Shown here one piece after another: positions 1-8,014 of a stretch of DNA of 22,678 nt. Source of the stretch: Paulinella micropora (taxonomy: Eukaryota; Cercozoa; Imbricatea; Euglyphida); NCBI GenBank assembly GCA_009731375.1, contig BJOX01000171.1:205094-227771 (forward strand), given 5' to 3'. The position numbers and the translations under genes are program-made. Numbering within the stretch: position 1 is the stretch's first letter; every line of letters begins with the position of its first letter. The notes under the pieces are model-generated. The model was given only the letters and a program-made list of their open reading frames with translations, had not been told where the DNA came from and did not search any database.

Positions 1-1
1 T

Positions 2-442
2 AATCCAATTCAATATTCAGACAGGAGAAAAAAAGAAGATATAAAGGATTGTTTAGGCTTAGATTTTATTAATAAGTTAAATCCAGTTTGCTATCGTATG
101 ATTGATGACAAAAAGAAATGTAGGACTGGCTTAATAGCACAGGAATAAGAAGAAATACTAACAGAAATGGATATGTTAGATTTTGGCGGTTTTATAAAAG
201 AAACAATTATGGTTCCGTGTCCGAAACAAAGAGCGGAATACGAATTGAAAGGTGTGAGTGTTAATCCAGAAGATGTTAAATGTGTTGATAGTGGTGATGT
301 CGGTTATGGTATAGGTTATTCAGAGTTTATCGCACCATTAATTAAGGCCGTTCAACAATTATCGGAGAAAGTAGTTAATTTAGAAAAAGAAAATAATAAT
401 CTCATGAATATACTACAAGAAATTAGAGAAAATGTCAAATAA
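2..442 (+). pseudogene. C-terminal S74 (intramolecular chaperone) domain of a viral fibre protein, interrupted by a stop
   Basis: One frame runs from the window edge to a TAA at 440-442, broken only by an in-frame TAA at 146-148. Before the stop it reads a SDRR start, a 'LNPVCYRM' strand and 'GLIAQE'; after it come a GYSEFIAPLIKAVQQL segment and a Leu/Glu/Asn-rich coiled-coil tail. This order (SDxRxK, LxPVxY, GxIAQE, Y-x-x-hIAPLIxAVxxL, coiled coil) is the signature of the S74 peptidase/intramolecular chaperone domain that trimerises and then releases itself from phage and viral fibres. The internal stop falls right after the conserved IAQE motif, where a Gln or Glu codon is usual, so a single substitution (for example CAA to TAA) is likely. 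TAA ends several other genes here, so a recoded stop is unlikely. The fibre shaft lies left of the window. An internal ATG at 167 opens the downstream piece but is not a likely native start. Confidence 0.75.
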
Positions 443-785
443 TACGACTAGACTTCACAGACCCCCACCTATCATGGATATGGATGGCGAACTAACTCCC
501 GAGTTAAAATCCCGTGTTCTTGAAGTAGAACTAAAGACTGAGGAGAAAAAAGTAGAGCACGAATTAGAGGATAACTGGTCGTGCTGTTGTATGAAAAATA
601 GACCAACCGACAGCCGAATGATTAAGTATCTATTTCAAATGATGATTATAATAGCAATCATCACGATTTGCTTAATAAAACTCGCTAAAAATAACATGCC
701 TTGTGAGCAGGCTAATGTATATGTCGGAATTTTAACACTCTTGATTGGTATCGTGCTTCCATCGCCCTCTAGTTCAAAGAAGTGA
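432..785 (+). CDS. small two-helix membrane protein
   Basis: A 117-residue protein whose ATG overlaps the end of the S74 gene by 11 bases, suggesting co-transcription. Residues 1-60 are hydrophilic and charged (a PPP motif near 11-13, then an acidic/Lys stretch), followed by a Cys triplet (WSCCC, 49-53). Two hydrophobic segments follow: about 64-84 (rich in Met/Ile) and about 95-112 (YVGILTLLIGIVLP), with a short Ser/Lys tail. I read it as a small virion or lysis-related membrane protein with its N-terminus on one side of the membrane and a tight two-helix hairpin. No family is recognised. It converges with the minus-strand gene ending at 774, overlapping it by 12 bases. Confidence 0.6.
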   Translation: MSNNTTRLHRPPPIMDMDGELTPELKSRVLEVELKTEEKKVEHELEDNWSCCCMKNRPTDSRMIKYLFQMMIIIAIITICLIKLAKNNMPCEQANVYVGILTLLIGIVLPSPSSSKK

Positions 786-984
786 GCATTCGTATATATG
801 TGTCATATACCATCTATTATCACCATCACAAATTAAAGGCATTGCTTCATCAAAACTAACACACCAATCACTAAAAGGTTTATACACACATTTAAATTTA
901 GTATCTATACCTTTTTGAATACAATAAACACAACTTATATTCTTTTTTTCGCTTATCCGTGAGTAAAAGTCGCAGGCAGTCCGC
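774..984 (-). CDS. Cys-rich small protein, copy 1 (5' end lost in a gap)
   Basis: About 70 codons read from the gap at 985-994 to a stop at 774. The segment is a close paralogue of the gene at 1365-1619: both share 'RTACDFYSR', 'CVYCIQKGIDT', 'FKCV', 'SFDEA-PL-C' and 'WYMTHIYEC', with seven Cys in the same places. The reading frame is formally open through the 10-N gap into the GIY-YIG gene upstream. It is therefore either the C-terminal Cys-rich domain of a nuclease fusion or a separate gene whose signal peptide was lost in the gap. The gap length is probably a placeholder, so the frame across it means nothing. Confidence 0.55.
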
Positions 985-994
985 NNNNNNNNNN

Positions 995-1331
995 CTCGTT
1001 CTTTGTTTTGTTCTACATATTCTTTATTAGTTCTACCCGCTACGCATCTATTTACACATTTTTCTGTTCTTCTAATCCATTCACCCTCTCGCTTTCTTAA
1101 TTGATTTACATTTTCACACTGATATTCTTCAATCAATTCAACGAAGGCATCGTCATATTTGACGACTTCAAAAGAAGAAACATATGGAAATTTTCCATTC
1201 ATCCAGTTTTTGTAATCAATTTTATGAGAATAAAGTCTTTTGTATAATGGTTGAGTGGTTGAACCGATATACACCTGATCCATTTGATACGACCTGATAG
1301 CATATATTTTACCTTGTTTGTAGTCAGGCAT
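995..1331 (-). CDS. GIY-YIG endonuclease
   Basis: The visible 112 codons start at an ATG (1329-1331). The GIY-YIG fold shows as 'KIYAI' (residues 8-12, the GIY position), 'VYIGS' (20-24), the catalytic Arg in 'YKRLYSHK' (R32) and the metal-binding Glu in 'LRKREGEWI' (about E82/E84). Small single-domain GIY-YIG nucleases are common in giant viruses, PLVs and virophages, where they act as mobile endonucleases or in repair or recombination. The gene is cut at its 3' end by a 10-N gap at 985-994, beyond which a Cys-rich domain follows in an open frame. It sits between two paralogous Cys-rich genes on the same strand. The family call is firm; the target and role are unknown. Confidence 0.8.
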
Positions 1332-1364
1332 CCTTTTATATCGTTTATTATCGCTATCTTTAAA

Positions 1365-1619
1365 TCATAAATTATCGCATTCATATATATGTGTCATGTA
1401 CCAAGACGAACTATCGCCAGCACACATTAACGGCAGTGCCTCATCAAAACTACGACACATATTATTTCCATTATTTATAAAAACACACTTAAACCCTGTA
1501 TCTATTCCTTTTTGGATACAATAAACACATCCATCTTTTTTTGTTTGATTTGCTCTGCTATAAAAGTCGCAGGCAGTCCGCGACATAACCGAGCACACAA
1601 ATAGCAATATCAATAACAT
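1365..1619 (-). CDS. small secreted Cys-rich protein, copy 2
   Basis: An 84-residue protein with an obvious signal peptide (MLLILLFVCSVMS) and a mature part of about 70 residues with seven Cys: one in ACDF, two in CVYC, one in KCV, one in MC, one in LMC and one at the C-terminal YEC. The spacing is loosely like small disulfide domains of the PSI type, but I do not assign it to that family. The ATG overlaps the stop of the 72-residue gene upstream by one base (TAATG), so both are probably on one transcript. Secretion or passage through the ER is inferred from the signal peptide. The paralogue at 774-984 makes this a duplicated pair around the GIY-YIG gene. Confidence 0.6.
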   Translation of the reverse strand: MLLILLFVCSVMSRTACDFYSRANQTKKDGCVYCIQKGIDTGFKCVFINNGNNMCRSFDEALPLMCAGDSSSWYMTHIYECDNL

Positions 1620-1837
1620 TATATATTATCTTTCTCTTTAATTATATTATTATAAATCGTCTCACGTTGCTTATCTGATAGCGGTAAGCGGTAAAGGATA
1701 TTTTCAGGTTTTCTAAAAATGTTGGGGTTTCTATTCACCAAGTTCTGAGTGATGCGGATTTGGTCAATTTCCTTTCCAAGCCGTTCCAACTCTTCAAGTT
1801 GTCGCTCGTCTTTGCTTTTTTCTTTTTTATTTTCCAT
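1619..1837 (-). CDS. small charged coiled-coil protein, unknown
   Basis: A 72-residue protein starting just left of the palindromic promoter motif at 1841-1857 and ending one base into the next gene. Residues 1-35 are very rich in Lys/Glu (KKEKSKDERQLEELERLGKE) and should form a helix or coiled coil; the rest includes 'NPNIFRKPENILYRLPLSDKQR'. I do not recognise a family. Most of the gene is repeated exactly between two N gaps at 2759-2992, which I take to be an assembly error. It is divergent from the large virion gene that starts at 1884. Confidence 0.5.
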   Translation of the reverse strand: MENKKEKSKDERQLEELERLGKEIDQIRITQNLVNRNPNIFRKPENILYRLPLSDKQRETIYNNIIKEKDNI

Positions 1838-1883
1838 CCTATCTTATATTATAAGATATCTTATATTATAGGGGATATAAAAA
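1838..1883. promoter_or_regulatory. bidirectional AT-rich promoter with 17-bp palindrome
   Basis: The 46-bp divergent intergenic space holds the perfect palindrome ATCTTATATTATAAGAT (1841-1857). A second partial copy, ATCTTATATTATAGGGG (1857-1873), and a TATAAAA just before the ATG at 1884 follow. The same 17-mer with A at the centre occurs at 5079-5095 upstream of the packaging ATPase, and a related TTATAATATAA core lies upstream of 10486. Its symmetry suits firing in both directions, toward the minus-strand 1837 gene and the plus-strand 1884 gene. That this is a viral promoter is inferred from recurrence and position. Confidence 0.6.
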
Positions 1884-4800
1884 ATGCCACACGAAAAACC
1901 ATTTTTCGCATACTATGGCAAAATTAAACGGGAACATAAGTTTTTGTTGAATGAAGGAGACGACACTGCATGGGCTGAAGGAATTCGTGAAGGTATCCGT
2001 AATCAGGCCTATGAGATGCTTAGAATGGATAGATTATTGGATGCTTCAACAAAGAGGGGGAATACTATGGAAGATTTAAAAGACAGGATTAGTGCATTGG
2101 ACAATAAACAAGCAATTTATGTAAACATGAATTACGATGAACTGAAAGCACACCTTCAAGACGATGGTGTTGATATGAAAGAATTTGAAAGAAAACACGG
2201 AACTGCCCCTATGAACGAACAAATGATTGAAATGCGAAAATTGGCAATGGCTACCGATAAATATGATATAATGCACATAGAAGACAATATCCAGCAAATG
2301 AAGCGAGATATAGAACAATTGGTAAAACAAGGATACAGAGAAGAAGAACTAAAACAATTAACTGATAGGGGTTTAGCATATATGAAAAACAAAGGCAACA
2401 AAGACAAAACTCGTCCAATACGAAGAGAGGATAGAAAGCAAGCGGAGCAAGATTACAAAGAATGGAAAGAAAACCGAGAAGAGTGGGAGAGAAAACACCC
2501 AGACGATGCTTTAATAGAAGCACAGGTAGGCGACGAACACAAGATGCTTGTGCCACGAATAGGTAATGACCCCCGAAGTGTAGAAAGATTTGTTAATGCT
2601 ATTATTAGAAGTATTCAGGAGATTATGAGCCCCAGACTTAATAGATTACTTAACCTTGCTACAGGTGTTGGGCGATATGGTGTGAATAGGATAATTTGGG
2701 GGAAGGTATTGAGATTAATTGCCAACAATCCACAACTACGTGCGNNNNNNNNNNGAAAAGCAATATCAATAACATTATATATTATCTTTCTCTTTAATTA
2801 TATTATTATAAATCGTCTCACGTTGCTTATCTGATAGCGGTAAGCGGTAAAGGATATTTTCAGGTTTTCTAAAAATGTTGGGGTTTCTATTCACCAAGTT
2901 CTGAGTGATGCGGATTTGGTCAATTTCCTTTCCAAGCCGTTCCAACTCTTCAAGTTGTCGCTCGTCTTTGCTTTTTTCTTTTTTATTTTCCANNNNNNNN
3001 NNAAGGTTGGTTTTGGCGCATTTCTACATCACATATACATGACATGGTCCGCTCAACCAGATGCTCTCATTAAGTTGGAAGAAGAACGAACTCATACTAC
3101 TGGAAGTAATTATAATGGTGGGGGCACACGAGTGGAAAGCCGTCTTCAATTAGAAGATAGAACTCGCGGTAAGTTTCCTTACATTCTACCAGCAGATGCT
3201 TTGGACTTAGTTGCTTTTGAACATGATTTATTGTATGCTACTGGTGATAAAAATGTCCAAAACTTCGCCGACCAACGATACTTTGAAAGAATTACCAATA
3301 TGAGCGATTATCTAACGAGTAATGGATTGGCTACGGCCGAAGTTGCTAAAACTATTTCTGACAATTACAATTCAATGCTCTCAAAAGCAGATATATCTAA
3401 AATGGCATTACAAGCACAAGGGAGAGTCCGCAGTGGAGTATCATATTTGGACGCGATGAAATTCTGGAAAACTATTAAATTAACACCNNNNNNNNNNATG
3501 GAAAACTATTAAACACCTCCAGATGCGAAATACGATGCTTTTATACACAATGTAGACCAAACATTAAATTCTATGATTGGGGTTATGAATAATGTGGGCA
3601 GTTTTGATAAAGACACTAACTTTAGAGTAAATAAAATAACCAATCCTGCTACATTCAGCAAACAATATGAAAACTTAGTGAATTCGTTTAATCAAATGGT
3701 GAAATCACAAGAAAAAGCCGATGGCGTGAAAGGATATTCTCTTATCGCACCAGCAAATGAAACTACAATTAATAATTTTATAGAAAAAATAAATACAAAA
3801 GATATTCCACCAAGTATAGAAAAAGATATAAATCTTAGTGTTGAAGTCCCGATCGCATACTCAGACAATATGGTAGTAGCAGATACTATTGGACTGGGCA
3901 ATAACTTGCTCATACTTGATGATAAAGGTGCCCAAACGAGGCACTTAAAGGGATTTGTTAAATCGTTGAGAGNNNNNNNNNNNNNNNNNNNNNNNNNNNN
4001 NNNNNNNNNNNNNNNNNNNNNNNNNNNNNACTATACTTGATGATAAAGGTGCCCAAAAGAGGTACTTAAAGGGATTTGTTAAATCGTTGAAAGAGAAAAC
4101 TGGAAAGAAAATTAAACTTTCTAATTATGACGATCCAAAAGTTGGATGGGAAGAGGCCATTAAACAGGCACTAAATCAAGGTGCTAGTATATCAGACGTA
4201 GCAGATGCGGATGATATTTTGGATAAGAGAATTTACGAAGAAATGCGGGGTAAATTAACTCCAGACCAAATGAAGCAATTGGAGGATTTAGAATTGAAGG
4301 ATAGTCAAGTTGAAAAAACTAATCCACCGCAAGCAACACCCGCACCACCGCAAACTATGCCACCGCAAACTATGCCACCGCAAGCAACACCCGCACCACC
4401 GCAAGCAACACCCGCCCCATTGCCAGTGCCACTAGTGCCAAGAACAAGCGGATTTGTTGAAGAACCTGTTCAACCGCCACAGAATGATTTAAAAGAAGAC
4501 CCAGACCCAGCAACAACACCAAATCAAGCCATGGTTGATAGCATGAGAAGCATTGACCAATTGGTTGATAAACTTATGGGTAAAACTCCCGCCGATGAAA
4601 GAGAAGATATGTTAGCACTTATTCGTTTTCTAATGCCAAGCGACCAAAATGGAGGTATCGGCACTTCACAAACAAACCCACTTATTAAAGGCAACGAACT
4701 AAGACGAGATCGCATGCTAGACACCAAGAATGATTTTGAATTGTTAGATAACACACGTTATGGCAACACAAATAATCACTTTATGTTGAATAGATACAAT

Positions 4801-5070
4801 AGAGCAGTTATCCAGACCAGAATGAAAGACAAAAGAGCATTTCCAAAAATGAAACGAAAACTGACCAAAAACTTCCCTGCTGAAATCCCGCGACAAGTCC
4901 AAACTCGTCCAGAAAGAAAGGATTTTAAACCGCTCGTCAATCCTCCAAGTAATTACGTTTTTGGTAGTCCTTACTCTCCTTATTTCTATAATTATGCTTC
5001 ACCACCCCAACCTTTTGGTGCCGAATATGATGATTATAGATACAATCCAAACTATTGTCAAAACCCATAA
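1884..5070 (+). CDS. large virion protein with phospholipase A2-like domain (one gene broken by gaps)
   Basis: I read 1884-2744, 3003-3487, 3498-3972 and 4030-5070 as pieces of one long gene, roughly 900-950 residues. The first piece is helical and charged (KREDRKQAEQDYKEWKENRE type) and ends in a hydrophobic 'ATGVGRYGVNRIIWG'. The second piece has a PLA2-like core: a Gly-rich loop (NYNGGGT, from 3108), then 'PADALDLVAFEHDLLY' with the His-Asp dyad at 3222-3227, then 'FADQRYF' with the Asp at 3270-3272. This is the order seen in parvovirus VP1-unique and adintovirus/polinton PLA2 domains, which act on membranes during entry. The last piece has PPQATPAP-type proline-rich repeats (about 4320-4440) and a Tyr/Pro-rich C-terminus. 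Inside the gene lie a misplaced 234-bp duplicate (2759-2992) and overlapping contig ends at two gaps; the apparent stop near 3510 comes from those ends. Promoter motifs flank both ends. The single-gene reading is an inference; the PLA2 call rests on motifs only. Confidence 0.6.
2759..2992. repeat. exact 234-bp duplicate of 1603-1836, bounded by N gaps
   Basis: From 2759 to 2992 the sequence repeats 1603-1836 with no difference that I can find, at a constant offset of 1156. It is enclosed by 10-N gaps (2745-2754 and 2993-3002), four bases from the first and directly against the second. It contains the antisense of the 72-residue gene and interrupts the large virion gene. It is most simply a small contig placed wrongly by the scaffolder, not a biological duplication. 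Confidence 0.85.
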
Positions 5071-5078
5071 TATAGTAT

Positions 5079-5120
5079 ATCTTATAATATAAGATAAGTT
5101 GATTTAAATTAAATCAACTT
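5079..5120. promoter_or_regulatory. two adjacent perfect palindromes before the packaging ATPase
   Basis: The 53-bp space between the large virion gene and the ATPase holds ATCTTATAATATAAGAT (5079-5095), matching the motif at 1841-1857. It is followed at once by a 25-bp palindrome (5096-5120) with arms AAGTTGATTTAA and TTAAATCAACTT around one A. The ATPase ATG is at 5124. The first motif probably serves as the ATPase promoter. The second could form a 12-bp hairpin in RNA and act as a 3' processing or termination signal for the upstream gene, or be a protein-binding site. Confidence 0.55.
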
Positions 5121-5123
5121 TAG

Positions 5124-6026
5124 ATGCCTAAATCTATACGTAGAGGATTAATAGCAAACAAGTTGCCACGAAAAACACTTTTGAAGCAAAATCTGGAGAA
5201 GACCAACATAGAAAAAGCACACGAGGAATTTACTATTGACAGGCCAGTAATAACAGAATTAGATAGCAAAAAACCGCCCAAATTTCACAATGACTTGGAA
5301 ATACAACCAATTAAAACACAAAGAGATAGCGTTGAATTGCTCCCTATTCAAAAAGAAGGAATATTGCCAGCAATGGGGACTATGGTTATATGCGCCAGCA
5401 CTGGCGGTGGTAAATCAGTTATGATTTGTAATCTACTCGCCAAAAATAACATGTTGAAAGGGTTTTATGATAGAATAGTCGTATTTTGCTTAAGTCCGTG
5501 CCCGATTTTGGAAGACACTCTCAAGTTAAAAAAAGAAGACATAATCAAAGAAGACCGCCCAGAACTAATGCGCGAAATATTAACTAAACAAAAAGAACTG
5601 ATTAAAACTAAAGGGTTTAAGAAGGCACCAAAGATATTATTGTTATTGGATGACATAGCACAGAGTAAAACCTTTCTCAAATCAGAAGTGCTTACCGAGT
5701 TGTTTTTCGCTTCAACACATGCTAAGGTGTCAGTCTGGGTAGCAACTCAGAGTTATACACAACTCCCGCGAAGAATAAGAATTAATTGCCATTGGATGAT
5801 TATTTTTAATGGAGTAAGGCGGAGCGAACTTGACAGACTGGCAGATGAATATGAAAGTCCTTTTCTCACCAAAAAAGAATTTTACAATATGGTTAAGTAT
5901 GCTACGGCAGAACCTTATTCGTTTCTAGCAATTAACAACACTGCCAGTGATAGAACAACCCAGTTTAGAAAGAATTTCTCTACTATATTACGATTAAATA
6001 AGGATAGAGATATGACCAATTTGTGA
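5124..6026 (+). CDS. FtsK/HerA-type genome-packaging ATPase (A32-like)
   Basis: A 300-residue P-loop ATPase. Walker A is ASTGGGKS (residues 91-98, Lys97), preceded by the hydrophobic strand GTMVIC. Walker B is ILLLLDD (171-177). A sensor strand WVATQSY with Gln209 and an arginine-rich 'LPRRIRIN' (214-221) follow. This set and length fit the packaging ATPases of PLVs, polintons, virophages and large DNA viruses, which drive DNA into the icosahedral capsid. The N-terminal 70 residues are basic and variable. It lies between the large virion gene and the capsid gene, the usual morphogenesis cluster. A palindromic promoter motif lies 28-45 bp upstream. The frame is intact with no gap, making this the best-preserved viral gene here. 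Confidence 0.9.
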   Translation: MPKSIRRGLIANKLPRKTLLKQNLEKTNIEKAHEEFTIDRPVITELDSKKPPKFHNDLEIQPIKTQRDSVELLPIQKEGILPAMGTMVICASTGGGKSVMICNLLAKNNMLKGFYDRIVVFCLSPCPILEDTLKLKKEDIIKEDRPELMREILTKQKELIKTKGFKKAPKILLLLDDIAQSKTFLKSEVLTELFFASTHAKVSVWVATQSYTQLPRRIRINCHWMIIFNGVRRSELDRLADEYESPFLTKKEFYNMVKYATAEPYSFLAINNTASDRTTQFRKNFSTILRLNKDRDMTNL

Positions 6027-6097
6027 TTGAATTCAATCACAAACTAATTTATAAACTAATTAAATTAAATGGTTTTTTTTTCTCCATAATATATGTC

Positions 6098-6679
6098 ATG
6101 ACGGAAACACCTAAATTATACAAGACTTGCTATCATCAGGCAATCGCACTTTGGTATAAACAAAATGCGCAAGGAAAATTCGTAACAATTCGTAAGGGAT
6201 CGCCCGAATACTTAGCAGTAAAGACGATAGAAGCGGATATTAAGAGTGGCAAGATTAAGTGTCAATTAAAACCAAAGGTAAGCAAATCAGGAAGTAAGAC
6301 CAATGAACAGCAACTAGACCAAATGCCAGATGAAGCATTAAAAAGAAAAATACCAGACATAGAAACGGCAAAAACTTCATTGCCTAAACCAAATGCCAAA
6401 CCTATTGAGATGTCTCCAGCACTTAAGATTGAACAATCTTTACCCAAATCTGTCAATCCCACTCCTGTTGCTGTGCCGAAACACACTACCACAACACCCG
6501 CAAGTAAGATAGAAGCAATGGAGGATGCTTCTAAGGAAACTCCGCCACCACCTAAGGAGGTTACTGAAACTAATGACATTGATGTAAATCAAGCCATAGC
6601 GGATTTAAAGAAAATGAAAGAGGAAAGAATTACACACCAGAATTTACAGATTATGAAAAAAATAATTAATGGTAATTGA
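6098..6679 (+). CDS. Pro/Lys-rich viral protein, unknown
   Basis: About 193 residues from the ATG at 6098; the frame is open upstream to 6023, but an AT-rich promoter-like stretch (CATAATATATG) sits just before 6098. The first 60 residues look folded (YKTCYHQAIALWYKQ, then GSPEYLAVKTIEADIKSGKI). The middle is disordered and rich in Pro, Lys, Thr and Ser (a PPPP run near 6541-6555), and the C-terminal 30 residues are a charged helix. No known family is recognised. Its place between the ATPase and capsid genes suggests a minor virion or DNA-associated protein, which is inference only. Confidence 0.55.
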   Translation: MTETPKLYKTCYHQAIALWYKQNAQGKFVTIRKGSPEYLAVKTIEADIKSGKIKCQLKPKVSKSGSKTNEQQLDQMPDEALKRKIPDIETAKTSLPKPNAKPIEMSPALKIEQSLPKSVNPTPVAVPKHTTTTPASKIEAMEDASKETPPPPKEVTETNDIDVNQAIADLKKMKEERITHQNLQIMKKIINGN

Positions 6680-6723
6680 TAAAATATATTTTATGTGGAT
6701 ATTTATATATTCGCATTTTTATA

Positions 6724-7122
6724 ATGATTAAAAACTCAAGTGCTTCAAATCGTTTGCCAATTGACTTTATTAAAAAGATAAATGAAGCAAACCGACCAAA
6801 AAGTGATGGGTTTCAACTAAACCAGTTTGAATTGTGGAGTAGCAATGGTGCCCCGTTAGTTAATCAACCATTGACCGAATTTGGCGATCTTGTCCCGTAT
6901 GAGAAGAGCACTCTTCAAAACACATTAACAGACATTTCTGATAAAAAAGAAAATGCGGATGTTGTTGATTTGGACACTGCTGTTAGCAGTTTGGCTTATT
7001 TAAAGAAAGCAGTTGAGAATGCTGAGGCAAGAGAGTTTCAATTGACTTCACCACAAGACACAAGACTTGACAATATACAAAAATCTGTTGATATTATTAA
7101 ACAATCCGTTTCAGGTGAATAA
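6724..7122 (+). CDS. small viral protein between ATPase and capsid genes, unknown
   Basis: About 132 residues if it starts at the ATG at 6724. The frame is open upstream to 6676, but those 16 codons (YILCGYLYIRIFI) are AT-rich promoter-like sequence with a TATATATT core. The protein is acidic and polar, with 'FELWSSNGAPL', 'EFGDLVPYEKSTLQN' and a helical C-terminal half (SSLAYLKKAVENAEAREF). No membrane segment, Cys cluster or known motif is visible. A short AT-rich space separates it from the major capsid gene, with which it may share late expression. Confidence 0.5.
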   Translation: MIKNSSASNRLPIDFIKKINEANRPKSDGFQLNQFELWSSNGAPLVNQPLTEFGDLVPYEKSTLQNTLTDISDKKENADVVDLDTAVSSLAYLKKAVENAEAREFQLTSPQDTRLDNIQKSVDIIKQSVSGE

Positions 7123-7202
7123 ATAATTATTTTTAATTTCTATTATTATTTTTTTAGTATAGTAGCATCGTGAATTTTATCACCTCACACCCACACACAA
7201 AA

Positions 7203-8014
7203 ATGGAAAAAAAGGAGATTGAAGTTACTGAGGAGTTGATGACCCTCAACAACCTCAGATATGAGTTTCCAGCAAGTCTGGCGCTCTCTGAACAGGGAAG
7301 TATCTTTAAGAAGAACTTCGCTGACCAGCAGACTTATACCAGTGCATCGGGGACTGAAATGATTTTTACATTACAGGCAAGCACTGATTTTGTCTATGGG
7401 AAGAATTGCTATTTGTCGTTTGACATTAAAGCAGATGGGTTGGTGTCCGTTGATGGAGATAATAAGGCGGTTGCTTGTGCTATTGGCTTTCAAAACACTC
7501 CCGCTACCGCTATTTTTGAAAGATTTTTGTTGGAAAGTAAGGATGGTAGCGAACTTGAACGAATTGAAGATTTGAACAAGATGGTGCGAAATATTCTCCC
7601 GTGGCATTATCCTTTTGATTATCGCCGACAAACGCAGATGGCGGGACAGAGAGAATCAGTCAGTGTTAATGTTAATGCTTCTGATGAGTCAGTTCTTGAT
7701 TTTGCGGTCAATGTCCCCACTGCTGGTAGTGTTGGCACTGGTAATTATTTGAGGGTTTGTATTCCTCTTCATTACTTTTCAGGAGTGTTTAATGAAGAAA
7801 CTCTCATTCCTCCCTCTTTGGTTAGTGGTATGAGACTTCGTTTGACATTTGCACCGCCTCAGGAAGCATTTACCATTATTGGATGTGGCGATGGGAAAAC
7901 TTCTTCTATTCCTGCTGGTTTTAGTGGTTCCGCTTTGACTTTCACCATATCAAATCCAGTGGTTATGTTGGAGACATTCTCTCTTGCTCCTAGTGTCCAG
8001 AGAAATGTTATGGA
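7203..8014 (+). CDS. major capsid protein, double jelly-roll, N-terminal part
   Basis: About 270 residues are visible from the ATG at 7203 (the frame opens at 7170 but those codons are leader-like) before an 871-N gap. The sequence is a run of beta strands typical of PLV/virophage-type double jelly-roll capsid proteins: 'FADQQTYTSASGTEMIFTL', 'YLSFDIKADG', 'PWHYPFDYRRQ', then 'IPLHYFSGVFN' and 'IPPSLVSGMRLRLTF'. The strand closing one jelly roll, just before the Pro-Pro-x-Leu turn, is a recurrent feature of this family. The protein builds the hexameric capsomers of the icosahedral shell. The gap removes the C-terminal half. A short piece after it (8886-8913), read in one frame as IGLFTFGL and a stop, could be the true C-terminus, but the gap size forbids proof. 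Confidence 0.85.

Noticed and set aside
146-148. TAA considered as a reassigned glutamine codon
   Set aside because: TAA clearly ends other genes here (for example at 5068-5070 and 7120-7122), so a standard stop is more likely.
2076-2556. Minus-strand frames opposite the large virion gene
   Set aside because: Shadow frames of a well-formed coding region; hydrophobic and Cys-rich composition typical of antisense reading.
2916-3512. Open frame starting MVNFLSKPFQLFKL with a hydrophobic N-terminus
   Set aside because: Its start lies in the misplaced antisense duplicate of the 72-residue gene; only the part after 3002 is real and belongs to the large virion gene.
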